From Vulcanimicrobiota bacterium (GTDB lineage Bacteria; Vulcanimicrobiota; Vulcanimicrobiia; Vulcanimicrobiales; Vulcanimicrobiaceae): 5,620 nt of DNA. Each line of letters starts with the position of its first letter. The first letter of the stretch is position 1. Shown here piece after piece: positions 1 through 5,620 of the stretch. The DNA lies in contig JAFAHB010000141.1 in NCBI GenBank assembly GCA_019237435.1, positions 1 to 5,620 on the forward strand. Reading direction: 5' to 3'. Position numbers and translations under genes: made by a program. The notes beneath the pieces are model-generated. The model was not told the DNA's origin and ran no database searches. It worked only from the letters and a program-made list of their open reading frames with translations.

Positions 1-643
1 CCGCGGCAACTTCGACTTCGGGTGCGGGCGGCTCGTCGAGCTTTGCGCGCACGGCCCGCAGATCGGCCCAGACAAGGAGTTTTACGCCCTCGATCTCTCC
101 GCCGGTCTGCCGAAGGATATACGCCGGATGGAAGGTGACCATCAGCGGGATGTCGCGCGGACCGATGTACCATCGTCCACGCATGCGAGTGATCTGAAAG
201 TCGCGCCCCAAAAAAGATTTCGCCGCAGGTGAGCCGAGCGCGAGGATCACTTCGGGCGTGATGATCTCGATCTGTTCGTCCAAGAACGGACGGCAGTTCT
301 CCATCTCTTGCGCCTCGGGAGCGCGATTGCGCGGCCCGTTTGGACCCGGCAGCGTCGCGCGGCACTTCACGGTGTTGCAGATGTAGACGTCGTTGCGGGC
401 AAGCCCAATCGCCGCGAGCATGCGGTCGAGCAGCTGTCCGGCTTTGCCGACGAACGGACGACCGAGTTGGTCCTCCGTCTCGCCGGGGCCTTCGCCAACG
501 ACCATGAGCCGCGCGCACGGATCGCCTTCACCGTACACGTTGGCCCGCCGCTCGTAGCCGATGGTGCATTTTCGGCACGCATCCGCGACGATGGAAGCTC
601 GTTCGAGCAACTGCCGCCGGCGCGCGCGCTCCGCCTCCTGCAC
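1..643 (-). CDS. Type-4 (4Fe-4S) uracil-DNA glycosylase, C-terminus cut by window edge
   Basis: Removes uracil from DNA to start base-excision repair of deaminated cytosine; cytoplasmic. Translating the minus strand from GTG at 643-641 gives 214 codons open to the left edge, with no stop. Visible family-4 features: Cys23 and Cys26 (CRKC), Cys94 (TVKC) and Cys117 (ENC) as the four Fe-S ligands; motif GEGPGE at residues 50-55 followed by GRPFVGKAG (61-69); and motif FHPAYILR (171-178) with the family's conserved His172. Family members are about 190-220 aa, so nearly the whole protein is present. The visible end is an acidic/proline tail (EPPAPEVEV). The GTG is chosen because an in-frame TAA lies immediately upstream. 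TTG at codon 12 is an alternative. A perfect AGGAGG lies just inside the gene (634-639, minus strand) but has no suitably spaced start after it. It follows the YbjQ-like gene by 3 nt, so co-transcription is likely. Family assignment is firm; the exact start is less so. Confidence 0.93.
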   Translation of the reverse strand, partial: MQEAERARRRQLLERASIVADACRKCTIGYERRANVYGEGDPCARLMVVGEGPGETEDQLGRPFVGKAGQLLDRMLAAIGLARNDVYICNTVKCRATLPGPNGPRNRAPEAQEMENCRPFLDEQIEIITPEVILALGSPAAKSFLGRDFQITRMRGRWYIGPRDIPLMVTFHPAYILRQTGGEIEGVKLLVWADLRAVRAKLDEPPAPEVEVAA

Positions 644-646
644 TTA

Positions 647-997
647 CTACCGCCCCGCTTCGCGCACCAAAACGGCACGTCCGAACGCGACCACTTCGCA
701 CGAGCCGTCGTCGCCTTCCGAAACGAAGAACTGCAGACCGATAACCGCGTTGGCCCCCATCGAATCGGCGCACTGCCGAAGCGCTTCGAGCGCTTCGCTC
801 CGCAGCTGTTCCGCATCGCTCAGAAACTCGGCGCTGGACAATCCGATCAGCATGCCGAGGCTACGAAAGGTCGAGCGCAGCCGATTGCGGGGCCGCGACG
901 CGCTGCCCGAAACGTGGCCGTAGCTGCGCACGAGCCGATAACCGTCGATTTCGTCGAGCGTTACGACGTCATCGCGCGCAATCACGGCCAATCGCAA
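647..997 (-). CDS. YbjQ/UPF0145-family protein (putative heavy-metal-binding domain)
   Basis: Small soluble protein of 116 aa, near the usual 100-110 aa of the YbjQ family. Family signatures are visible in order: IDGYRLV (residues 17-23), a middle helix region FRSLGMLIGL (44-53), a helix rich in Glu/Ala/Leu (56-75), then MGANAVIGLQF (80-90) and a C-terminal strand EVVAFGRAVLV (101-111). The family is predicted to form pentameric rings. It is labelled heavy-metal binding in databases but has no firmly established biochemical role, so no function is asserted. The start shown is TTG at 997-995; TTG at 991 and GTG at 985 are equally usable and would place the first family strand (residues 11-23) closer to the N-terminus, as in relatives. 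No clear ribosome binding site separates these choices. It ends in tandem in-frame stops (TAG TAA, 649-644), directly followed by the GTG of the uracil-DNA glycosylase gene, implying one transcript. Confidence 0.85.
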   Translation of the reverse strand: MRLAVIARDDVVTLDEIDGYRLVRSYGHVSGSASRPRNRLRSTFRSLGMLIGLSSAEFLSDAEQLRSEALEALRQCADSMGANAVIGLQFFVSEGDDGSCEVVAFGRAVLVREAGR

Positions 998-1042
998 GCC
1001 GCGCGGCAGGCGACGACGAATTCGCAGTCGGAATGAACGGCC
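998..1042. promoter_or_regulatory. Short divergent intergenic region
   Basis: This interval of about 45 bp separates two genes that start in opposite directions (YbjQ-like to the left, glycosyltransferase to the right), so one or both promoters must lie here or inside the opposing coding sequence. I see no convincing -35/-10 pair on either strand. It holds an 8-bp palindrome CGAATTCG at 1017-1024, too short to call an operator. The regulatory role is inferred from gene orientation only. Confidence 0.35.
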
Positions 1043-2017
1043 ATGCCGAAGGGTTCACCGTCCGTGCTCATCATCCGCCTCGACGCTATCGGCGATGCGC
1101 TCGCGCTGACGCCGTTGCTTTCGGCGCTGAACCGGCGCGCGGTCCCAGTCGACGTCGTTCTGCGGCCAATCAACGCCGGCATCTTCTCCTCGCGCGCCGC
1201 GCGTCGCATCGTTACGGCGGAGTTCGCGCTACGCTCGAGCGCCCGATCGAACCTCGCTGCAATCGATCGGCTGGGAAACGAACTTCGATCGCTAGCGTAC
1301 ACGCACGTCTTGGTTGCCACCGAGGATCCCGCAGGCTATCGGCTCGCCGCGGCAGTCGGCGCGCCCGCGCGCGTCGGCTTTGCCGATTTTCGCGGAAAAC
1401 CGCTCAAGGCGCTTTGGTCGCGGCGGCTTCTCACGTCAACGATCTATCGCAGCGCCGGGCTGGACCCGCGCGCGCCGCACGAATGCGAAGTGCTCTTTGG
1501 CCTGGGGGCGTCTTTGCTCGGTAAAGACAGGCCGACGCGGGAGCTTTCCGCGCTTCGTCCGCTCGTGCTCGAGCGCGAACCGGCGTCCGACGAACGCATC
1601 GCGATACAAATTACCGACAAATGGGAGCGACTTGGAATTTCGCACGGCGACGTTGTCGATCTGATCGCGCGCGCCGGCACGTTCGGCGAGCTGCATCTGC
1701 TATCGGCGCGGCGCGAGGCGTCGTACGCTATGCAGATCGCCGCCGCTACCGGTTTGCCGATTAGCTACTTCGAAGAGCTGGAGCCCTGGAAGGCCGCGAT
1801 CGGCGCGGCAACGGCGATCGTCACGCCCGATTCCGGTGCGGTGCACGTCGCGGGTATGGTAGGCACGCCGGTCGTTGCGATCTTTCCCTCGCAGCGCGCG
1901 TACGCGTTGCGCGTTGCGCGATGGGCGCCCTGGGCCGCGCCGCACCGGATCGTTCGAGCCGACCGCGGCTGGCCCGCGCTCGCAGGCGAGGCGCTCGTGC
2001 AACTGCTCGCGCTATAA
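1043..2017 (+). CDS. Glycosyltransferase family 9 (heptosyltransferase-like)
   Basis: A 324-aa GT-B fold glycosyltransferase of family 9, the family of the LPS heptosyltransferases WaaC/WaaF. These transfer a sugar from an ADP-activated donor to a growing lipopolysaccharide or other cell-surface glycan at the cytoplasmic face of the inner membrane. The N-terminal motif VLIIRLDAIGDALALTPLL (residues 8-26) is the family hallmark; Asp18 aligns with the proposed catalytic Asp13 of E. coli WaaC. In the C-terminal donor domain, Lys193 (ITDKW) sits where WaaC has its phosphate-contacting lysine, and TPDSGAVHVAGMVGTP (261-276) carries the conserved Asp263 and His268. The ATG at 1043 puts the first beta-strand at residue 8, as expected. 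An ATG at 1033 is in another frame. The ribosome binding site is weak. No LPS or capsule gene accompanies it, so the sugar and acceptor cannot be named. It converges on the DUF2079 gene, 4 nt apart. Confidence 0.9.
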   Translation: MPKGSPSVLIIRLDAIGDALALTPLLSALNRRAVPVDVVLRPINAGIFSSRAARRIVTAEFALRSSARSNLAAIDRLGNELRSLAYTHVLVATEDPAGYRLAAAVGAPARVGFADFRGKPLKALWSRRLLTSTIYRSAGLDPRAPHECEVLFGLGASLLGKDRPTRELSALRPLVLEREPASDERIAIQITDKWERLGISHGDVVDLIARAGTFGELHLLSARREASYAMQIAAATGLPISYFEELEPWKAAIGAATAIVTPDSGAVHVAGMVGTPVVAIFPSQRAYALRVARWAPWAAPHRIVRADRGWPALAGEALVQLLAL

Positions 2018-2021
2018 CCTC

Positions 2022-2049
2022 CTACCGGCACCGACCCACGCGCCGGTAG
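2022..2049. terminator. 8-bp inverted repeat at the convergent gene junction
   Basis: CTACCGGC (2022-2029) and GCCGGTAG (2042-2049) are perfect reverse complements separated by a 12-nt loop. The left arm includes the stop codon of the DUF2079 gene, and the hairpin lies 5 nt past the stop of the glycosyltransferase. Its position where two transcripts meet suggests a bidirectional termination or 3'-end stabilising structure. There is no T-run on either side, so it is not a classical intrinsic terminator, and a chance repeat in GC-rich coding DNA remains possible. Confidence 0.35.
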
Positions 2050-3362
2050 AGCACGATGCCGCCGGTCGCCGCAACGCGGACGTAGTGACGGTCGCCTACC
2101 AACCGCGCAAGCGCGCCGCCGTACTCGACCAACCGCGGCGAATCGGGAAAGTTCAGATCGATCAACACTAAACACGCATGCGTCGTTCGCTCGGGCGACT
2201 CCGGCAACAGGCGCGCGGACGGATCGAACAGCGCCAAGTGCGTATATGCTTCTTCCTGCGTTGCGATGCCGGCATCGCGCGGCAGCGTCGTCAAAAAACG
2301 GTCGAGTTGCGCGTCGCGCGGCTGCGGAAAACGTAAATTGACGCCGGGATGAAGCGGATCGGCCACGGCGAGCTCGAGAAGGCAGAACGCCAGGCACGCT
2401 GCAAGCGCGGCGCGAGCGCGCTCGGACGTCAGCGTTCGCAGGCCGAACGCGAATGCCGTCAAGAGATAGCCGAGCCACGCGCCGGCGTAGTGGGTGCCTA
2501 TCGTGAAAGTCGTGGGCATGCGCGAAAGCAGCACTTCGCTAAGCGGCGCAATGGCGACCCACATGATGTCGGATCGAAACGGCAGGAAGAGTAGCGGCAC
2601 GAAGACCAGCAGCAGAAATCCCAGCCTCGCGCCCGTGCCCGCGATGAGATCGCGCGCGGAGGGTGCGCTCCACGCGTAAAAGCGCCACGGCTCCCACGAT
2701 GCGGACGCGGCGGACGCACTATGCGGTCGAATGTAACCGAAGAATGCGACCAGCACGAGCGCGCTCATGATGCCGATCGCGGCCGCGAGTCGTCCGCGTT
2801 CGGTTCCGCGGTAACGCCATGCGCCGAGCGCTCCGCCGATGGTCAGGAAGACCGCTTGGTCCTCCTTGATCGAGAGCGTGACGATCGCGGCGACGACCGT
2901 CCATGCGATCGAGCCGGCATCGAAGGCATAGAGCATCCATGCAACGGCTGCCGGCGCGAGGCCGTTTTCGTGAAAGTCGCCGAAGATCAATCCGGTGAGC
3001 GGCGGATAGAGCCAAACGACGAGCGCGGCGAGCCGAGCGATTCCGATCGGGTATCGCGCGCGAACGAGCGCGTAGACGGGTGGTGCGACGAGCGCGCCCG
3101 CGAGGGCCTGCACCGCGACGAGCGTCAACGGCGAGCGTACCAGCGCGACGGCGAGTCCGACAGGATAGAGAACCGGTGAAAAATGGAAAGCCCAATGACT
3201 TCCCTCGATCGGATTGCAAAAACAGCCGAACGCACTCGCGACCGTCTGTTGGAAGATGCCGAAATCTACGAGGTTACGATGCGCCGCATACTTTAGCGAT
3301 CCCAACCAAGTCAACAGCGCTGCGTAAAACAGACACCCGATCCAGAGGAACCGGTCTCGCAC
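2022..3362 (-). CDS. DUF2079 family polytopic membrane protein
   Basis: A 446-aa inner-membrane protein recognised as DUF2079, an uncharacterised family that resembles GT-C-type (PMT/GT39-like) membrane glycosyltransferases. No substrate is known. Visible features: first membrane helix at about residues 6-22; the loop motif NLVDFGIFQQT (30-40) and HFSP (60-63), typical of the family; further hydrophobic segments near 63-100, 107-127, 136-163, 192-210, 247-262, 293-308 and 315-334; DFHENGLAP (129-137) and KEDQA (166-170) as family-like polar motifs; and a soluble C-terminal part after about residue 340 with LTTLPRDAGIATQEE (358-372). The acidic DFG and DFHE positions are where GT-C enzymes often carry catalytic residues, but this is analogy. 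The GTG start (3362-3360) lies 3 nt after the cyclase stop without a visible ribosome binding site, so translational coupling is likely. It is the last gene of the minus-strand operon. Confidence 0.87.
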   Translation of the reverse strand: MRDRFLWIGCLFYAALLTWLGSLKYAAHRNLVDFGIFQQTVASAFGCFCNPIEGSHWAFHFSPVLYPVGLAVALVRSPLTLVAVQALAGALVAPPVYALVRARYPIGIARLAALVVWLYPPLTGLIFGDFHENGLAPAAVAWMLYAFDAGSIAWTVVAAIVTLSIKEDQAVFLTIGGALGAWRYRGTERGRLAAAIGIMSALVLVAFFGYIRPHSASAASASWEPWRFYAWSAPSARDLIAGTGARLGFLLLVFVPLLFLPFRSDIMWVAIAPLSEVLLSRMPTTFTIGTHYAGAWLGYLLTAFAFGLRTLTSERARAALAACLAFCLLELAVADPLHPGVNLRFPQPRDAQLDRFLTTLPRDAGIATQEEAYTHLALFDPSARLLPESPERTTHACLVLIDLNFPDSPRLVEYGGALARLVGDRHYVRVAATGGIVLYRRVGRCR

Positions 3363-3365
3363 GCG

Positions 3366-4187
3366 CTATTGCACGGCGTGAACGCGAACCGGCCGCTCGA
3401 AGCCCTTGAGCGAAATTTCTCCTAAGTCGCGAAACGCTAGACCCTTTCCGACGCATAGTTCCGCCACCACATTGGAAACCAGCGTTTGCTCTGGTCCGGC
3501 ATGCGCGCAGAGTCGCGCCGCCAAATTGACCGTCGAGCCAAAGAGATCTTGGTTCGATTCGACCGGTTCTCCGGCGGCTGCGCCGATACGTACGCAGATG
3601 GAATGCTCGTTGCACCCCCGATGATCGTCCAACGCGCGCTGAACGCGAATAGCGCAGCGAACGGCGCCCGCGGCCGATGCAAAGGCCGCCATGATGCCGT
3701 CGCCGGTGTGCTTGATCTCGCGTCCTCCGGTAGCGGCGAGCGCTTCGCGAACGGTCGAATCGTGCACGTCGAAAAGCTGAACGCAGGCTTCGTCTCCGAG
3801 CCGTTCCATCAGGCCCGTGGAATTGACGATGTCGGTAAAGAGCACGGTTCGGATCCCCGAATCACGCTCGCCGCCCGTCCTTCCCGGTACGAGCGCGGCT
3901 CCGCTCGGATTAACCTCGCAGCCGCCGAGAAATCCTTCGGCGACGTCGGGTGAAACCTCGATGATCTTCTGCGCCGTCAACCCGTGCGCCTCACGGTGAA
4001 CCGTCATCGCCGCCTCGGCATTGGGCGCCGTGCAAAGACAGAATATCTTGCCCTGCGCTTCGTTGAGCCAATACTTGTGGTACTCGACGCCGTACTTGCC
4101 TTGCACGCGCACGTCGGCCGAATGTGCTGCCGCGACGGCATCGGCCGTTGCGCCGGGCGCCTCGTGGATGTCCATATACATCGGCAT
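3366..4187 (-). CDS. DUF4242 (nickel-binding-like) - class III adenylate cyclase fusion
   Basis: A 273-aa soluble two-domain protein. Residues 1-78 match DUF4242, the family of Streptomyces SCO4226, a small ferredoxin-like nickel-binding protein: YMDIHE near the start, VQGKYGVEYHKYW (28-40), KIFCLCTAPNAEAAMTVHREAHGL (47-70, with His64, His68, Cys50, Cys52 as possible ligands). A linker of about 30 residues leads to a class III nucleotide cyclase domain (about 111-273). Catalytic residues all appear intact: metal-binding Asp119 (LFTDIVNST) and Asp163 (TGDGIM), purine-specifying Lys159 and Asp214 (QDLFG), and transition-state Asn221 and Arg225 (VNLAARL). The Lys/Asp pair predicts ATP as substrate and cAMP as product. 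No membrane segment or signal peptide is seen. The ATG at 4187 is 2 nt past the OsmC stop and is where DUF4242 proteins normally begin. Control of the cyclase by metal or another ligand through the N-terminal domain is inference. Its operon partners are OsmC upstream and DUF2079 downstream. Confidence 0.9.
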   Translation of the reverse strand: MPMYMDIHEAPGATADAVAAAHSADVRVQGKYGVEYHKYWLNEAQGKIFCLCTAPNAEAAMTVHREAHGLTAQKIIEVSPDVAEGFLGGCEVNPSGAALVPGRTGGERDSGIRTVLFTDIVNSTGLMERLGDEACVQLFDVHDSTVREALAATGGREIKHTGDGIMAAFASAAGAVRCAIRVQRALDDHRGCNEHSICVRIGAAAGEPVESNQDLFGSTVNLAARLCAHAGPEQTLVSNVVAELCVGKGLAFRDLGEISLKGFERPVRVHAVQ

Positions 4188-4189
4188 GC

Positions 4190-4690
4190 TTAGCTGCGGC
4201 CCACCGAGATCTGCGGCGGGTGTGCGAGCGTCTGATAGACCACGCAGTAACGCTCGGTCAAGCGAAGCAGCGTGTCGAGTTGATCTTGCGAGGCGTCAGT
4301 ATCCAGCTCGAGGCGGACGCGGATTCGTGAGAATCCGACCGGCGCGTCCTTCGCCACGCCGAGCGTGCCGCGAAAATCGAGATCGCCCTCGACTTTGACG
4401 ACGCCGCTGCGCAACTCGATCCCCAACGCCGTTGCGACCGCGTTGAGCGTGACACCGGCGCACGCGGCGAGCGCCTCGAGCAGCATGTCTCCCGAGCACG
4501 CGCTCGATCCGTCCCCGCCCGTCATCGGATGCAGCCCCGCCGCGACGAGCGCCTTCGCCGTTTCCACGTTACACGTTACGCCTTCGCCCAGCCGCCCCTC
4601 GGCTTTGAGCGTGATCGAAGCCGCGCTTGGCGTCGATTTATATTGCTCTTTGAGTGGCGCTTGAATCGCGCGAAGTTCTTCGGTCTTCAT
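4190..4690 (-). CDS. OsmC-family thiol-dependent redox protein
   Basis: A 166-aa OsmC/Ohr-superfamily protein. Characterised members reduce organic or inorganic peroxides with a pair of cysteines, acting as cytoplasmic dimers in oxidative-stress defence. Counting from ATG 4690, the two cysteines in the positions expected for the reactive pair are Cys77 (ALAACAGVTL) and Cys149 (ERYCVVYQTL). Two more occur at Cys40 (VTCNVET) and Cys65 (ACSGDMLLEAL), as is usual in this OsmC subgroup. The core segment LDFRGTLGVAKDAPVGF (104-120) is also typical. ATG at 4690 is preferred because relatives begin with MKTEELR-like sequence and because it leaves a neat 11-nt gap after the prfB stop. An in-frame ATG at 4756 would add 22 poorly matching residues encoded inside prfB. 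The true substrate (peroxide, polysulfide or other) cannot be told from sequence. It ends 2 nt before the cyclase ATG. Confidence 0.9.
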   Translation of the reverse strand: MKTEELRAIQAPLKEQYKSTPSAASITLKAEGRLGEGVTCNVETAKALVAAGLHPMTGGDGSSACSGDMLLEALAACAGVTLNAVATALGIELRSGVVKVEGDLDFRGTLGVAKDAPVGFSRIRVRLELDTDASQDQLDTLLRLTERYCVVYQTLAHPPQISVGRS

Positions 4691-4701
4691 GCCGTTGCGA
4701 G

Positions 4702-5620
4702 TTATGCCCGTTTCGGCGGCGGTGCGAGCTGCTCCCGTTGTTGCAGATACGGCCATATGAACTCATCGATGTGGCCGTCCAGCACTTCGGCGACGTTTCC
4801 CGTTTCAACGCCGGTGCGATGGTCTTTGACGAGCTGATAGGGCTGCAGCACGTACGAGCGAATCTGCGATCCCCACTCGTTGGCTTGACGCTCGCCTCGA
4901 AGATCGGCGATCCTGCGATCGTGCTCTTCGGCGGCTCGCGCCGCGAGCTTCGCGCGCAGAATGTTCAGCGCAACGTCGCGGTTTTGCGCCTGCGAGCGCT
5001 CCTGCTGCGACGCGACGACGATGCCGGTGGGTACATGAATCACGCGCACTGCCGATTCTGTCTTATTGACGTACTGGCCGCCGGCGCCGCCGGACTTGAA
5101 CGTTTCGATCCGCAGCTCGTCCGGCTTGATCTCCACGCCGGGCGCTTCGCCCGCTTCGACTTCGGGAATGACGTCGACGGCAGCGAACGACGTGTGCCGG
5201 CGGTGCGCCGCGTCAAAGGGCGAGAGACGAACGAGGCGGTGAACGCCGCGTTCGCTCTCGAGCAATCCGTACGCGTTGCGCCCGCGTACGAAGAAAGTTA
5301 GCGATTTCAAACCGGCCTCTTCCGCGGGCGATTCCTCCACGATCTGCGTCGAGAACCCCTTGGATTCGGCCCATCGCAAGTACATGCGCACGAGCATGGC
5401 GGTCCAATCGGCGGCGTCGACGCCGCCCGCTCCTGCATAGAGGCTGACGATCGCGTTATGCGAGTCGAAGTCGCCGCTGAAGCTGGCCGCCATTTCGAGC
5501 GCGCTGAGGGATTCGCCGGCCGACGCGATGCTTCGCTCGGCTTCATGCTCGGCTGTGGGATCGTTCTCAAAGAGCGCGAGCAGCTCGCGAGTATCGTCGA
5601 GAGTGCGTTCGGCCGCGTCG
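4702..5620 (-). CDS. prfB: Peptide chain release factor 2 (RF2), N-terminus beyond window
   Basis: Class I release factor that recognises UAA and UGA stop codons in the ribosomal A site and triggers peptide release. The reading frame is open through the right edge, giving 305 codons; RF2 is about 365 aa, so roughly 60 N-terminal residues are missing. The codon-recognition tripeptide SPF is at 5223-5215 (LVRLSPFDAAHRRHTSF), which separates RF2 from RF1 (PxT). The catalytic GGQ is at 5082-5074 within SGGAGGQYVNKTESAVR. Other RF2 landmarks are YAGAGGVDAADWT, GVHRLVRL and the C-terminal KDHRTGVETGNV. The ATG at 5493 is internal: codons continue upstream with RF2-like helical sequence. The programmed +1 frameshift site often found near codon 25 of prfB would lie outside the window, so its presence is unknown. 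The TAA stop (4704-4702) is 11 nt before the OsmC gene, so prfB probably leads the operon here. Confidence 0.96.
   Translation of the reverse strand, partial: DAAERTLDDTRELLALFENDPTAEHEAERSIASAGESLSALEMAASFSGDFDSHNAIVSLYAGAGGVDAADWTAMLVRMYLRWAESKGFSTQIVEESPAEEAGLKSLTFFVRGRNAYGLLESERGVHRLVRLSPFDAAHRRHTSFAAVDVIPEVEAGEAPGVEIKPDELRIETFKSGGAGGQYVNKTESAVRVIHVPTGIVVASQQERSQAQNRDVALNILRAKLAARAAEEHDRRIADLRGERQANEWGSQIRSYVLQPYQLVKDHRTGVETGNVAEVLDGHIDEFIWPYLQQREQLAPPPKRA

Noticed and set aside
1017..1024. CGAATTCG palindrome in the divergent intergenic region as an operator
   Set aside because: Eight bases without flanking symmetry or a second copy is not enough to support a regulator binding site.
308..1036. 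Long plus-strand open frame of 242 codons opposite the glycosylase and YbjQ-like genes
   Set aside because: It lies antisense to two well-supported family members, reads as Arg/Ala/His-rich low-similarity sequence, and is the kind of shadow frame expected in GC-rich coding DNA.
1765..2478. Minus-strand open frame of 237 codons spanning the convergent junction
   Set aside because: Out of frame with DUF2079 and antisense to GT9. The composition is Arg/Ser/Ala-rich with no recognisable motif.
2721..3179. Plus-strand open frame of 152 codons rich in Arg, Asp and Glu
   Set aside because: It is an antisense shadow of the DUF2079 membrane protein: hydrophobic codons read backwards give charged residues.
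4691..4756. 22-residue N-terminal extension of the OsmC-family protein from ATG at 4756
   Set aside because: It would overlap the end of prfB by more than 50 nt and does not resemble the start of family members, which fits ATG at 4690.
5491..5493. ATG as the start of prfB
   Set aside because: The reading frame continues upstream to the window edge with RF2-like sequence, so this is an internal methionine.

Overview
The window is gene-dense bacterial chromosome, roughly 60-65% G+C by eye. It holds seven protein genes, two of them cut by the window edges, and almost no non-coding DNA. I found no RNA genes, mobile elements, CRISPR arrays or long repeats. Gene content (type-4 Fe-S uracil-DNA glycosylase, DUF2079, DUF4242, GT9) together with G+C suggests a high-GC, probably Gram-negative or deep-branching environmental bacterium. 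A Terrabacteria-like lineage such as Candidatus Eremiobacterota (WPS-2) would fit, but that is an impression from style and not a demonstrated assignment.

Left part (1-997, minus strand): a YbjQ/UPF0145-family gene is followed after 3 nt by a type-4 uracil-DNA glycosylase gene whose last codons run off the left edge. Divergent from this pair, across about 45 bp, a family 9 (heptosyltransferase-like) glycosyltransferase gene runs on the plus strand (1043-2017).

Right part (2022-5620, minus strand): four tightly packed genes form an apparent operon, transcribed from right to left: prfB (release factor 2, 5' end outside the window), an OsmC-family protein, a two-domain protein joining an N-terminal DUF4242 (nickel-binding-protein-like) domain to a class III adenylate cyclase catalytic domain, and a DUF2079 polytopic membrane protein. 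Gaps are 11, 2 and 3 nt. The operon converges on the glycosyltransferase gene with only 4 nt between stop codons. An 8-bp inverted repeat lies at that junction.

The most interesting object is the DUF4242-cyclase fusion. Its cyclase residues all look intact, and it sits between a thiol-redox (OsmC) gene and an uncharacterised membrane protein, downstream of a translation termination factor. One reading is a small stress- or metal-linked cAMP-producing module. That is inference from domain content and gene order only.
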